The position numbers and the translations under genes are program-made. From Puniceicoccaceae bacterium (GTDB taxonomy: Bacteria > Verrucomicrobiota > Verrucomicrobiia > Opitutales > Coraliomargaritaceae): a DNA stretch of 50,878 nucleotides. Of this stretch, positions 18,021 to 27,985 are shown in pieces (the first letter of the stretch is position 1; the number at the start of each line of letters is the position of its first letter). The stretch lies in assembly GCA_902603705.1 (NCBI GenBank), contig CACKVQ010000008.1:1-50878 (forward strand), given 5' to 3'. The notes under the pieces are model-generated. The model had not been told where the DNA came from, ran no database searches, and saw only the letters and a list, made by a program, of their open reading frames with translations.

Positions 18021-19892
18021 TTAGGTATCCGAAAAAGTATACTCAGTCAGATATTTTTGAATTATCCGTTTAATTACTATAGGGTTGGGGGAATTAATTG
18101 CAGATTTAATCTCTTTTTTAAGGAGATCAAAATCTAGTTCCTTGTTGTGGCCTGATACGAGACGCATGACTCTAGGATGCGATGTTTTCTGCAAAGATTC
18201 ACTTAAATGCTGTACTTCCTCAAAGAGTTTTTCACCTGGTTGTAGGCCAGTAAATATTATGTCGATATCTACACCTTCTCGCAAACCGCTTAATTCTATC
18301 AACTGCCGTGCTAGATCGATAATTTTTACTGATTTACCCATGTTTAGTACAAATATTTCATCTCCTTCGCCTTGAGTGGCAGACTGTAGCACCAGTCCAA
18401 CAGCTTCATCGGCCGTCATGAAAAATCTGTTTACTTCGGGGTCGGTGACGGTAACAGGCCCACCTTCTGAAATTTGTTTTCTAAAGATAGGTATGACGCT
18501 TCCAGATGATCCCAGAACATTTCCAAATCGTACGGCTATAAATTTAGTCTGGTTATCTTTTTTGGAATGTTGTGCATGAAGTGCTAACTCGGCGAGACGC
18601 TTACTAGCACCCATCACACTTGTTGGATTAATTGCTTTGTCAGTTGATATAAAAATGAACTTTTCAACATTATTTTTAATGGAAATTTCAGCAAGCTGTT
18701 CTGTAGCAAGAAAGTTATTCCTCAGCGCTTCGCCCGGTTGACATTCCATCAGTGTGACGTGTTTATGGGCAGCTGCATGAAAAACCACTTCCGGGGAGAA
18801 CTGACTGAAAAGTCCCTCTATCGCAGTGTGATCTTGTATATCTAGAACTTGGTTAATTACTTTTGTTTTTTGGTTTCTTGAATTATCAAGTACGTCTTGT
18901 TTTAGATTAAAGATAGCTATTTCTGCTTGATCGACACAGGTCAATTCGCAAGGAGAATAGTCTAATATTTGAGTTACAAGTTCGCGTCCGATACTGCCAC
19001 CTGCGCCAGTCACAAGAACTCTCTTACCTTGAAGCATATCTCGTATCTCTTTTGAATCCAGATCGACAGGATCACGACCTAGAAGGTCCTCAAGTTGAAT
19101 TGGTCGAATTTGTGATAGCTCCGCTCGCCCACTTACCAAATCCGTGAGTGCTGGGACAGTATCTACAGCGAGATTGGCATTCCGAGCAATGTCAGAGACT
19201 ATGCGTATGCGCTTAATTGGAGCAGAAGGAAATGCGATAATTACTCTAAGAGCGCCGTAACGCTTTGCAACAGTACTAAGCTCATTAATAGTGCCCGCTA
19301 CTTTTACTCCGTGTACGAATTGACCAACTTTCTTTGAATCATCGTCGAGAAAAGCAACGGGACGCATAGCCAAATGTGATTTATTTATCAGTTCATTGCA
19401 AAGTCCTGCACCTACTTCTCCTGCGCCAATAATAATTATATTTTCGTACGTGTCGGGAGTTAGCCAGTCTGCCCAGCTACGACTAGATTTGATTCGCATA
19501 AATATACGAAAGCCAGCGATAAAAAGAAAACTTAATAAAAAGTAGGCTAGAATGACTGCACGCGGCGGTACGTTTTGTCCGCTGTAGACGTACCACATGG
19601 AAAGTAAGATGAGAGTATTAGCAAAAAGTCCTGTGAAAAGGCGCAGCGCATCTGGCAAACGAAAATATGATAGAATTGAATCAAATTGCCCCGCGGACAT
19701 TAGCAGTGAAAGTTGGAGTCCAGTAACCCACCAAATAGTGTGGATGTAATCTAAAACGTAATTTTCAGGCACATTGAAATCAAAGCGAAGTTGATACGCC
19801 ATAGAATAGCTAAAAGCTGAGACACACGCATAAAAAAGGAACAGAGACAGTGTCTTAAAGTTCAAATATCTGTGAAAAATATTTAAGCTCAT
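18021..19892 (-). CDS. PglF/CapD/WbpM-like membrane nucleotide-sugar 4,6-dehydratase
   Basis: A 623-residue inner-membrane dehydratase acting on UDP-GlcNAc-type sugars. About four hydrophobic segments fill residues 10-130. A first Rossmann-like domain carries IIIGAGEVGAG (about 153-163), and the catalytic short-chain dehydrogenase domain starts with VTGAGGSIGRE (294-304). It has the TDK motif (417-419) and an M-x3-K (M427, K431) where typical enzymes have Tyr-x3-Lys, which marks the PglF/FlaA1/CapD branch. The start overlaps the end of the aminotransferase gene by ATGA, so the two are co-translated. Expected product is a 4-keto-6-deoxy sugar for the neighbour. Confidence 0.92.
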   Translation of the reverse strand: MSLNIFHRYLNFKTLSLFLFYACVSAFSYSMAYQLRFDFNVPENYVLDYIHTIWWVTGLQLSLLMSAGQFDSILSYFRLPDALRLFTGLFANTLILLSMWYVYSGQNVPPRAVILAYFLLSFLFIAGFRIFMRIKSSRSWADWLTPDTYENIIIIGAGEVGAGLCNELINKSHLAMRPVAFLDDDSKKVGQFVHGVKVAGTINELSTVAKRYGALRVIIAFPSAPIKRIRIVSDIARNANLAVDTVPALTDLVSGRAELSQIRPIQLEDLLGRDPVDLDSKEIRDMLQGKRVLVTGAGGSIGRELVTQILDYSPCELTCVDQAEIAIFNLKQDVLDNSRNQKTKVINQVLDIQDHTAIEGLFSQFSPEVVFHAAAHKHVTLMECQPGEALRNNFLATEQLAEISIKNNVEKFIFISTDKAINPTSVMGASKRLAELALHAQHSKKDNQTKFIAVRFGNVLGSSGSVIPIFRKQISEGGPVTVTDPEVNRFFMTADEAVGLVLQSATQGEGDEIFVLNMGKSVKIIDLARQLIELSGLREGVDIDIIFTGLQPGEKLFEEVQHLSESLQKTSHPRVMRLVSGHNKELDFDLLKKEIKSAINSPNPIVIKRIIQKYLTEYTFSDT

Positions 19893-21019
19893 AATGTTTG
19901 AGTACTTTGTTTAAATTTATCCGTAATACTATCGATCACAAACTGACGTTGGCTATTTGACATGCCAGATCCGCTAGGCAGGCAAAGTCCACGATCGAAT
20001 AAACCTGCTGCAAATTCACCACCGATTGATATTTTATCTTGGAAAATTGGTTGTAGGTGTAACGGCTTCCATAGAGGCCGGGCTTCAATATCGTTCGCGT
20101 CTAGATGTGCTAGCACTTGATCGCGCGTCGTACCGCTTTCGACAGGGTCTATAGTCAAACAGGTTAACCAATAGTTTGCCGTATCTGGTTTAGCAAGAGG
20201 CATGAAACTGATTCCTGGTAGCCTTTCAAGTGCCTCTTTATAGGCTTCAAAGTGCGCTCGTCGTCCAGCAATTCTTCGGTCGATATCTGCTACTTGGCTA
20301 AGTCCTAAACCGGCTAGTAAATTACTCATTCGATAATTGTAGCCTATACTTTTATGTTCGTAGTGTATGACTGGTTCTCTGGCTTGATTCGCCAGATAGC
20401 GTGCTTTTTCAATTCTTTCTTGATTATTCGATAACAACATTCCCCCTGTAGAGGTAGTAATTATTTTATTACCGTTAAAAGAGAAAAAAGAAAAATCACC
20501 CATTGAACCGGCGGGCTTTCCATTATAGCTAGAACCAAATGCTTCGGCTGCGTCTTCTATTAATGGTACATTATGAAGTTCGCAAAGCTCAGTTATGCGA
20601 TCCATTTGTGCACATTGCCCGTAGATGTGTACGACAATCACGGCTTTTATATTTTTATGAGTTTCCAGCGCTTCCTTTATGCGATCGGGATCTATATTCC
20701 ACGTGAGAGGCTCACTATCTATAAAGATCGGTTCTGCGCCAAGATAGCAGATTGGATTAGCGCTCGCGGCAAATGTAAGGGTGGGGCAGATTACTGCGTC
20801 ACCTGCTTGGATGTTTAGCACCTGGAGCGCAAGATGCAGAGCAGCAGTGCCTGAATTAAGCGCTAAAGCATAGCTACGATCTACTCGACTAGCTACCGTT
20901 GCTTCGAATTCATCCAGAGCAGGACCAGTAGGAGCTATCCAGTTTGAAGCCATTACTGCCTCTACACTCGCATGGTCTTGCGGGCTTATATCTGGAGGGG
21001 ATAAGTAGATGCGTGACAT
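19889..21019 (-). CDS. DegT/DnrJ/EryC1-family sugar aminotransferase
   Basis: A 376-residue PLP-dependent aminotransferase of the PglE/WecE type, which aminates the 4-keto sugar made by the coupled dehydratase. K185 in FSFNGNKIITT is the Schiff-base lysine, and EDAAEAFGS (155-163) the cofactor-binding Asp region. It lies upstream of the dehydratase gene on the minus strand and overlaps it by 4 bases. No acetyltransferase (PglD-type) or glycosyltransferase is adjacent, so this pair supplies a nucleotide-linked amino sugar used by genes outside this locus. The start, ATG at 21019, gives the family-typical opening. Confidence 0.93.
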   Translation of the reverse strand: MSRIYLSPPDISPQDHASVEAVMASNWIAPTGPALDEFEATVASRVDRSYALALNSGTAALHLALQVLNIQAGDAVICPTLTFAASANPICYLGAEPIFIDSEPLTWNIDPDRIKEALETHKNIKAVIVVHIYGQCAQMDRITELCELHNVPLIEDAAEAFGSSYNGKPAGSMGDFSFFSFNGNKIITTSTGGMLLSNNQERIEKARYLANQAREPVIHYEHKSIGYNYRMSNLLAGLGLSQVADIDRRIAGRRAHFEAYKEALERLPGISFMPLAKPDTANYWLTCLTIDPVESGTTRDQVLAHLDANDIEARPLWKPLHLQPIFQDKISIGGEFAAGLFDRGLCLPSGSGMSNSQRQFVIDSITDKFKQSTQTL

Positions 21020-21120
21020 TTAATTACTATGCTCAACTAACATAGCACGCTTTTCGAACCTAAATTATAGCAATTTTTAGTGGGTAAAAGCTTATAATAA
21101 GTATGGATTACTTATAAATC

Positions 21121-22917
21121 CTATAGTCGTGAAATAAGTAATTCACGCTCAAATATCATTTCCTTTGGTAAATGAGAATGCAATTTTAGAAAAAGTTCTT
21201 CATGCGTAAGCGTCTGCATAAGAATACGTTCTCGATCAAAATGCATAATTTGATCAAATTTTGCTTTATCTATGTCTAGTCCGCGCCAATTTATATCTGA
21301 GTGACGTGGCATCCATCCGATTGCGCTCTCTTTTGCGCCAGCGCGACCAGTGGCACGCTGAACAATCCATAGTAAGGGTCGCATATTCTCGCTAAAACCT
21401 GGCCACATATAGCTACCGTCAGTATCTTTACGGAACCAATTGACATTGAAAATAAGTGGTGTTTCACAAAGGCTTCGTTGCATTTTGATCCAATGACGAA
21501 AGTAGTCGCCCATGTGATAGCCACAAAATGGAAGCATTGCCATAGGATCGCGCCGGACCGCACCAATTGCTCCTTCAGCGGCAGCAGTCTGTTCTGAGCC
21601 GATAGTAGCACCTAAATAGACACCATGACTCCAATTGAATGCTTGAGTAACTAGTGGTATATCGTTCATGCGACGGCCTCCAAAGATCATCGCTTTAATG
21701 GGCACACCATCAGACTTCTCCCAATCTGAGTCCATAACAGGGCAGTTGGATGCTGGGGCGGTAAAGCGGCTATTCGGATGAGCGGCAGATGTTTCACTTT
21801 TTGGTGTCCAGTCATTGCCTTGCCAATCAATTAAATGTGCTGGTGGATTTTCACTCATTCCTTCCCACCAGACATCACCATCGTCTGTCAGTGCTACATT
21901 TGTAAAAATTGTATTATTAGCGCATGAAGCCATAGCATTGGGATTAGTCGACTCTGATGTTCCAGTGGCTACTCCGAAGAAGCCAGCTTCAGGGTTTATT
22001 GCATAAAGGCGCCCGTCTTTTCCTGGCTTGATCCAAGCGATGTCGTCACCCACACAGCTTACGGTGTAACCATTCATGGCTTTGGGTGGCGTAAGCATAG
22101 CAAAGTTCGTCTTTCCGCAGGCGCTGGGAAAAGCAGCTGTTACATAAGTTTTTACTCCATCTGGTTCTTCAACCCCGAGTATTAACATATGTTCAGCCAT
22201 CCAGCCTTCGTCTCTTGCAAGCGTAGATGCAATTCGCAAAGCTAAACACTTCTTTCCTAGTAAAGCGTTCCCTCCGTATCCAGATCCATAGGAAACAATG
22301 GTGCGTTCCTCAGGAAAGTGTACGATATGCGTATTTTCAGGGCTGCAGGGCCATATTTTGTCTTCCATACCCTCCTCAAGTGGGCAACCGACAGAATGTA
22401 GGCAAGGAACGAAAAAACCCTCTTCACCGAGAGCATTCAGCACTGAGGTGCCGACTCTAGCAATGATACGCATATTCACCACTACGTAGGGTGAGTCAGT
22501 TAATTCCACCCCAATCTTGGAGATGTGTCCGCCTACTGGCCCCATACTAAATGGAATGACATAAAGAGTACGCCCATGCATACAGCCTTTAAATAGTTTT
22601 TTTAGTTTCCGCCTCATAGTGCGGGGGTCTGCCCAATTATTTGTGGGTCCTGCACCATCTTTATTTTGCGAACAAATATAAGTTTTTGATTCAACTCGTG
22701 CTACATCCCTTGGGTCAGAGCGGAAGAGATAACTGTTAGGACGGGTTTTTTCATTTAATTTAATACATATTCCACTGGCCTGCATCATGCAGAAGAGCTT
22801 GTTAGCTTCTTCCTCGGAACCATTACACCAGTGCACATTTTCAGGTTCGCAAAGTGTAACCATTTTTTTGACCCACTTAAGTAAAGCTTTATGGGATGTA
22901 AGCGCAGTAGAATCCAT
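21121..22917 (-). CDS. pckG: Phosphoenolpyruvate carboxykinase (GTP)
   Basis: Converts oxaloacetate and GTP to phosphoenolpyruvate, CO2 and GDP, the first committed gluconeogenic step. The protein is 598 residues from ATG at 22917; the family is about 600. The hyper-reactive cysteine and P-loop are in FPSACGKTN, followed by the metal-site GDDIAWIK, and the substrate region FSMGPVGG is present. GTP-type sequence, not the ATP-type PckA, is clear. An alternative GTG at 22944 would add nine residues; neither start has a Shine-Dalgarno sequence. The gene is monocistronic and divergent from parC, with a TACTAAA dyad in the shared upstream region. Confidence 0.95.
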   Translation of the reverse strand: MDSTALTSHKALLKWVKKMVTLCEPENVHWCNGSEEEANKLFCMMQASGICIKLNEKTRPNSYLFRSDPRDVARVESKTYICSQNKDGAGPTNNWADPRTMRRKLKKLFKGCMHGRTLYVIPFSMGPVGGHISKIGVELTDSPYVVVNMRIIARVGTSVLNALGEEGFFVPCLHSVGCPLEEGMEDKIWPCSPENTHIVHFPEERTIVSYGSGYGGNALLGKKCLALRIASTLARDEGWMAEHMLILGVEEPDGVKTYVTAAFPSACGKTNFAMLTPPKAMNGYTVSCVGDDIAWIKPGKDGRLYAINPEAGFFGVATGTSESTNPNAMASCANNTIFTNVALTDDGDVWWEGMSENPPAHLIDWQGNDWTPKSETSAAHPNSRFTAPASNCPVMDSDWEKSDGVPIKAMIFGGRRMNDIPLVTQAFNWSHGVYLGATIGSEQTAAAEGAIGAVRRDPMAMLPFCGYHMGDYFRHWIKMQRSLCETPLIFNVNWFRKDTDGSYMWPGFSENMRPLLWIVQRATGRAGAKESAIGWMPRHSDINWRGLDIDKAKFDQIMHFDRERILMQTLTHEELFLKLHSHLPKEMIFERELLISRL

Positions 22918-23020
22918 CTTTACGTTATTATTAGCACAGAGCACGCCAATGATGAACGAAAGATCTCGAGTAGTATGATTATAGATAAAATTCTCCTTGA
23001 ATCAGTCTCGCTTATCCACC

Positions 23021-23039
23021 TACTAAACTTAATTTAGTA
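23021..23039. promoter_or_regulatory. Inverted repeat between pckG and parC
   Basis: A perfect 7-base dyad TACTAAA-CTTAA-TTTAGTA sits in the 166-base region between the divergent pckG and parC starts. It could be an operator for either gene. It is AT-rich, so chance is possible, and no cognate regulator is visible here. Confidence 0.3.
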
Positions 23040-23083
23040 AGCTGATCTAACAAAGTATTAATCTCAATATCCAAAAAAGCCTC

Positions 23084-25183
23084 ATGCCTCGGAAGAAGAA
23101 TCCCAAAAAAGATAATCCTCAATCGGAATTATTTGAGACCTCCGCCGAAATAGAGGTATCTTCTGATAGCATAGCCTCGGAGGAAGATATTTTTGCTATC
23201 AAAACTGATGTAGGGCACGTGGACGATATGTTCAGTGATTGGTTTCTGGATTATGCTAGTTATGTAATTCTCGAGCGTGCAGTCCCGCATGCTAATGATG
23301 GGCTCAAGCCCGTACAGAGACGAATTCTCCATTCTATGCGAGAGTTAGAGGATGGTCGCTATAACAAGGTCGCCAACTTAATAGGTAACACTATGAAATA
23401 TCATCCCCATGGCGACGCTTCGATTGCAGATGCTATGGTGCAGCTCGGGCAAAAAGAGTTTCTCGTAGATATGCAGGGAAATTGGGGCAATACCCTTACA
23501 GGAGACTCTGCCGCCGCATCACGATACATTGAGGCACGCCTTTCAAAATTTGCACTTGAAGTAGTCTTTAACCCAAAGACAACAAATTGGCTCTCCTCTT
23601 ATGACGGACGCAATAAAGAGCCGGAAACGCTGCCTATTAAATTTCCCCTTCTATTAGCACAGGGTGCTGAAGGCATAGCAGTTGGGCTTTCTTGTAAGAT
23701 ACTTCCACATAATTTTAATGAACTATTAGACGGTTGTATCGCACTTCTACGCAAGGAAAAGCCAGAAATCGTACCGGACTTTCCTACTGGAGGATACGCA
23801 GATGTTAGTGAATATAATAATGGTAAGCGGGGAGGGCGTATCCGCGTGAGAGCTCGTATCGAGACGCGAAGTAAACTCCTACTCGCTATTACGGAACTGC
23901 CATTTGGTAAGACTACGACATCGCTTATTGATTCAATAATCTCAGCGAATGAGAAGGGTAAGATTAAAATTGCACGAGTAGAGGATAATACAGCTGATAT
24001 CGTGGAGATTTTAGTCTACTTATCTCCCGGTTCTGATCCTCAGTCTGTAGAACAAGCCTTATATGCCTTTACCGACTGTGAGCTTTCTGTGTCGACGAAT
24101 ATCTGCGTGATTGAAAATGACCGACCACATTTTTTCTCTGCTCAAGATTTGCTCTATTTAGCCACAGAAAAAACGCGTAATCTTCTCAAGCTTGAGCTTG
24201 ATATTCAGCTAAAAGAACTCGATGAAAAGTGGCATTTTAGCTCGCTTGAAAAAATATTCATCGAAAAGCGCATTTACCGCCGTATTGAAGAAGAAGAGAC
24301 GTGGGATGCGGTTGTTGCCACAGTTGAAAAAGGACTTAAACCATACAAAAATATATTTAAACGCGATATCTCACGCGACGATATTACTCGGCTACTAGAA
24401 ATCAAAATCAAACGAATTTCAAAGTTTGATGTGCTAAAGGCGAATGAATTAATCGATGCTTTAGACGAAGAGATTAAGACAACTAAGAGACATCTCAAAT
24501 CTTTAACCAAATATACTATCAAGTGGTTTACTGATTTGAAGAAGAAATTCGGAAAGGGTCGTGAACGTAAGACTGTGCTGACTTCATTTGAGAAGGTTGT
24601 CGCGCAAGACGTGGTTATAGCCAACCAGACGCTGTATGTTGATAGGAAGGAAGGCTTTGCCGGAATAGGGATGAAAAAAGACGAGGCTATTGGTAAATGT
24701 TCCAGTTTGGATGATGTAATCGTGATCAACCAAGCCGGAAAGCTGATAGTAAGTAAGGTCAGTGAGAAAGCATTCTTTGGTAAGGATATTCTCTATATTA
24801 ATACCTTCAATCGAACGGAGCCAAATGCATTAACTTACTGCATGGTATACCGTGATGGAAAATCTGGTGCTACATTTGCGAAGCATTTTACAACAGGTGG
24901 TATGACTCGTGATAAAGAGTATGATTTGACTAAGGGTAAGCCAGGTTCACGTGTATTTTACATTTCCTGTTATCGAACTAGTGCAGAGCAGTCCGATGCA
25001 GTTAAGGTTAATCTAAAACCAGTACCGCGCCTTCGTAAAACTGAGCTAGAAGTACTTTTTAAGAATTATGCAGTTCGTGGCCGTAGTTCAGGTGGTAATA
25101 TTATTACTAAGAACTCCGTGCGTAATGTTGTGCGTATGACTAAGGCAGCACGAGAAGAGGCGGATTTAAAAGACCTCACTTAA
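23084..25183 (+). CDS. parC: DNA topoisomerase IV subunit A
   Basis: The 699-residue type IIA topoisomerase A subunit should form the DNA-cleaving half of topoisomerase IV. The catalytic tyrosine is Y148 in GDSAAASRYIEARL, and the breakage-reunion start DGLKPVQRRIL (72-82) is intact. The shorter C-terminus lacks a clear GyrA box and differs from the window's separate GyrA, which supports ParC rather than a second gyrase. At the quinolone region the sequence is HPHGDASIAD, with Ala112 in place of the usual Ser80-type residue. No parE lies next to it. It is transcribed divergently from pckG and ends 75 bases before convergent ispG. Confidence 0.9.
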   Translation: MPRKKNPKKDNPQSELFETSAEIEVSSDSIASEEDIFAIKTDVGHVDDMFSDWFLDYASYVILERAVPHANDGLKPVQRRILHSMRELEDGRYNKVANLIGNTMKYHPHGDASIADAMVQLGQKEFLVDMQGNWGNTLTGDSAAASRYIEARLSKFALEVVFNPKTTNWLSSYDGRNKEPETLPIKFPLLLAQGAEGIAVGLSCKILPHNFNELLDGCIALLRKEKPEIVPDFPTGGYADVSEYNNGKRGGRIRVRARIETRSKLLLAITELPFGKTTTSLIDSIISANEKGKIKIARVEDNTADIVEILVYLSPGSDPQSVEQALYAFTDCELSVSTNICVIENDRPHFFSAQDLLYLATEKTRNLLKLELDIQLKELDEKWHFSSLEKIFIEKRIYRRIEEEETWDAVVATVEKGLKPYKNIFKRDISRDDITRLLEIKIKRISKFDVLKANELIDALDEEIKTTKRHLKSLTKYTIKWFTDLKKKFGKGRERKTVLTSFEKVVAQDVVIANQTLYVDRKEGFAGIGMKKDEAIGKCSSLDDVIVINQAGKLIVSKVSEKAFFGKDILYINTFNRTEPNALTYCMVYRDGKSGATFAKHFTTGGMTRDKEYDLTKGKPGSRVFYISCYRTSAEQSDAVKVNLKPVPRLRKTELEVLFKNYAVRGRSSGGNIITKNSVRNVVRMTKAAREEADLKDLT

Positions 25184-25258
25184 CGTCTCTATTTTACAGT
25201 GTGAGTAACTTTGAATTCTATATTCTCGAAGCTATTTATATTTACGGTTGTGTGTGTT

Positions 25259-27310
25259 CTATTCCGCTTCAATCCATTTGTCATGCTCTTTAATGAGATC
25301 TATTAGGCGGTCAAGTGCCTCGGAAGAAGAAACATTATATTTCACACATTCCTTTCCCACGTATAAATTAATTTTACCAGGCGCTCCTCCAACATACCCA
25401 AAGTCGGCGTCGGCCATTTCGCCTGGTCCATTAACTATACACCCCATTATAGCAATCGTTACACCTTTTAGGTGCCCTGTACGGCTTCGAATTTCTTTAG
25501 TTACGCTTTGCAAATCAAAAAGTGTACGTCCGCAGCTTGGACAAGCTACGAATTCAGTTTTACTGATACGAGCTCGTGCACCCTGCAAGATATTATAAGC
25601 GAGAATTGTGGCTTTTGTTAGGTCTGGCTCGGTCTCTATGCTTATCGCGTCTCCAATGCCGTCAGCGAGTAAGGCACCGCTTAGTATACTGCTCTCTAAT
25701 AGCCTATCGGAGAAATAGTCGTTAGGGTAGAGCGTGTTATTAGCCGTGTTTCGGATCCATATCGGTGCTTCAGGTACAAAACTATTAGCGGTTTCTGACA
25801 AATCGCGGTAGCTTCCTAGCGAGTGGGAGCAAGCAGTAGGTGCGCTACAGGTTAAAATAAGGTTTCCACTACCCATTGGTTTGAGTTGTACGCCAATTTC
25901 ATCGCGCAAATCTTCTGCTGTGCAGTCGATAGCGCAGTTGAAACCTTGCGTTCTACAGAATTGTAGAAGACTCGCACAATAGTAGGAATCCTGCCTTGGG
26001 ATATGTTGGAGTAGTGTTATCTTAGCTAGCCCGTCTTCAGGCCATTCCAGTGTTTCGAGGTCTGCGATATCAACGGCGGCACTAAGTTCTAGTACAAAGA
26101 ACTTTATTACAGAGTGAAGTGCTTCATGAAGAAAGATAAAGTGCTGCAAATCTTCGGGGCGGCAAATTGTAAGCTGTAATCCCTCTATATTATTCTCTTT
26201 AAGCTGCATCTGAGTGGCGCACACTTCTTTTATAATAAGCTGAGTATCTTTGATTGCGTGAGATGTTTTAACGATCACAGCAGGGGGATAATCACCGCCG
26301 ATATTACAATCTGCACCAAGTTCTATGGAGTGATTAAGCCGCTTACTTAAATCAATATGATTAAATGAGCCACTTTTTCTTTTTGCGTCACCAAAATTCA
26401 CCTTCTTTTTCCAAAGCGACATTGCTTTCTTTGCCAGATCCAGAGCTACAGGAATTTCGTAGATCGGATCTTCAGTCAGTGAAACTCTGATGGTATCACC
26501 CAGTCCGTCGTAGAGTAGACTGCCGATACCTATGGCGCTCTTTACTCTAGCATCCTCACCATCTCCTGCTTCTGTTACACCAAGATGTAGGGGATAATCC
26601 ATGCCTTCTTTGTCCATTCTTTTTACTGCAAGACGATACGCCTCAATCATAACCTTTGGATTGCTAGCTTTCATGGAAAGGCATATGTCGTGAAAATTAT
26701 GGCTTTGTGCTATTCGTATGAACTCAAGGGCACATTCTACCATGCCCAGTGGTGTATCGCCGTAGCGATTCATTATACGATCTGAAAGTGAACCGTGATT
26801 AGTTCCAATGCGCATTGCGCGGCCGAGTTCTTTGCAGCGTAGTATAATAGGACTAACTGCTTCGTGTAATCTTTCTAACTCTTCTGTATAATCGGCGTCG
26901 CTATATTCGAGGACAGCAAATTTCTTTTTGTCAGCGTAGTTACCTGGGTTGATACGAACTTTTTCTACATGTTTAACTGCCTCCATAGCCGCGGAAGGTA
27001 GGAAGTGTATGTCAGCTACAAGTGGTACTTTGCAATTGGCTGCTCGAAGTTTTCTAGAAATTTCACCTAGAGCAGTCGCAGCTTTCTTATTAGGTGCAGT
27101 AATTCTTACAATTTCACAGCCAGCCTCGGCTAAGGCTATCGTCTGTTTTACTGTGGCCTCAATATCTTGGGTGTTTGTGGTAGTCATCGACTGCACACGC
27201 AAAGGCTGGTTCCCTCCGATACCTACATCTCCGATATTGATCCTGCGTGATACGCGCCGCTCGCTCTGATAGCGGGACTTACAGTATTGCATATTAGATT
27301 GGTCGGGCAT
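25259..27310 (-). CDS. ispG: 4-hydroxy-3-methylbut-2-enyl-diphosphate synthase, large-insert form
   Basis: IspG catalyses the penultimate step of the MEP isoprenoid pathway, reducing MEcPP to HMBPP with a 4Fe-4S cluster. The 683 residues exceed the 370-residue E. coli form because of a large inserted domain (about 270-540) between the TIM barrel and the cluster domain, as in plants, Chlamydiae and related phyla. Cluster ligands are in CPSCGRTLFD and GCIVNGPGE near the C-terminus. The barrel opens with GVGGNQPLRVQSMTTTNT. It is followed on the same strand upstream by the DUF445 gene, only 13 bases away, so the two may be co-transcribed. Confidence 0.95.
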   Translation of the reverse strand: MPDQSNMQYCKSRYQSERRVSRRINIGDVGIGGNQPLRVQSMTTTNTQDIEATVKQTIALAEAGCEIVRITAPNKKAATALGEISRKLRAANCKVPLVADIHFLPSAAMEAVKHVEKVRINPGNYADKKKFAVLEYSDADYTEELERLHEAVSPIILRCKELGRAMRIGTNHGSLSDRIMNRYGDTPLGMVECALEFIRIAQSHNFHDICLSMKASNPKVMIEAYRLAVKRMDKEGMDYPLHLGVTEAGDGEDARVKSAIGIGSLLYDGLGDTIRVSLTEDPIYEIPVALDLAKKAMSLWKKKVNFGDAKRKSGSFNHIDLSKRLNHSIELGADCNIGGDYPPAVIVKTSHAIKDTQLIIKEVCATQMQLKENNIEGLQLTICRPEDLQHFIFLHEALHSVIKFFVLELSAAVDIADLETLEWPEDGLAKITLLQHIPRQDSYYCASLLQFCRTQGFNCAIDCTAEDLRDEIGVQLKPMGSGNLILTCSAPTACSHSLGSYRDLSETANSFVPEAPIWIRNTANNTLYPNDYFSDRLLESSILSGALLADGIGDAISIETEPDLTKATILAYNILQGARARISKTEFVACPSCGRTLFDLQSVTKEIRSRTGHLKGVTIAIMGCIVNGPGEMADADFGYVGGAPGKINLYVGKECVKYNVSSSEALDRLIDLIKEHDKWIEAE

Positions 27311-27323
27311 GATAGTTACTTAT

Positions 27324-27944
27324 TTAGAACTGAATGACTCCAGTCAGTATGAAAAGTATTACTTGTGCACAGCCAAAGAGGAAACCGAGCACAGCTCCTA
27401 GGCGTTCAATAGTTTTAAATTCTCTTTGTGCGACTTGATTGACAATATTCTCTAGGCGCTCGAGATCAAACGCGGCTATATTGTCATTAATTATGTTCTT
27501 AAAGTTTATGGTGCTCTGAAACTCGCTCGCGACCTTCTCTACAAGTGGCTCTGCCTCTTCTTTTATAGAGCTAGCAGCTATGACTTCAAACTTAGCAAGG
27601 GTGCTTTCATTGATAAAGCCACCGATCAAGGGGATAGACTTTAATTGTGGCCCGATTCGATTCCACACAATTGTATGAGCAACTTTGTCTAAATAAGGCT
27701 TAAGATCGATTTTACGGATCTCGTTCGAAATTTTATTTTGTTGTAAGATTTCGCGTTCAATAATTTCGGATGCTTCTTCGGCTAATTGTTTTTGGCGACG
27801 AGGAATGAGACCCTGCCATTGACAAAATAATAGCTTTAAAGGATCTCGCGGATGAAATAACATCTTGATGGCTATCCAATTAGTTAGCCACCCAATTGCA
27901 GCAGTAAGAAAGGGGGTGAGTATGAGAAGAGTGCTGGTATTCAT
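27324..27944 (-). CDS. DUF445 family membrane protein
   Basis: A 206-residue protein with one hydrophobic segment at each end (about residues 5-27 and 183-204) and a helical, charged middle. The opening LTNWIAIKMLFHPRDP and the following GLIPRRQKQLA block match DUF445/YheB proteins, an inner-membrane family of unknown function. It lies 13 bases upstream of ispG on the same strand. It is divergent from the ligase-associated exonuclease, whose -35 box overlaps just upstream of its ATG. Confidence 0.82.
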   Translation of the reverse strand: MNTSTLLILTPFLTAAIGWLTNWIAIKMLFHPRDPLKLLFCQWQGLIPRRQKQLAEEASEIIEREILQQNKISNEIRKIDLKPYLDKVAHTIVWNRIGPQLKSIPLIGGFINESTLAKFEVIAASSIKEEAEPLVEKVASEFQSTINFKNIINDNIAAFDLERLENIVNQVAQREFKTIERLGAVLGFLFGCAQVILFILTGVIQF

Positions 27945-27950
27945 GGATTT

Positions 27951-27979
27951 TTGACATCCTTATAAATATCCTCTATAAA
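27951..27979 (+). promoter_or_regulatory. Near-consensus sigma70-type promoter for the exonuclease-ligase pair
   Basis: TTGACA (27951-27956), a 17-base spacer and TATAAA (27974-27979) form a near-perfect housekeeping promoter. The ATG of the exonuclease follows only six bases after the -10 box, so transcription should begin at or next to the start codon and yield a leaderless mRNA. Confidence 0.72.
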
Positions 27980-27985
27980 TGAGCA

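Noticed and set aside
24274-24729. 151-residue minus-strand frame within parC
   Set aside because: Antisense shadow of a conserved coiled-coil coding region.
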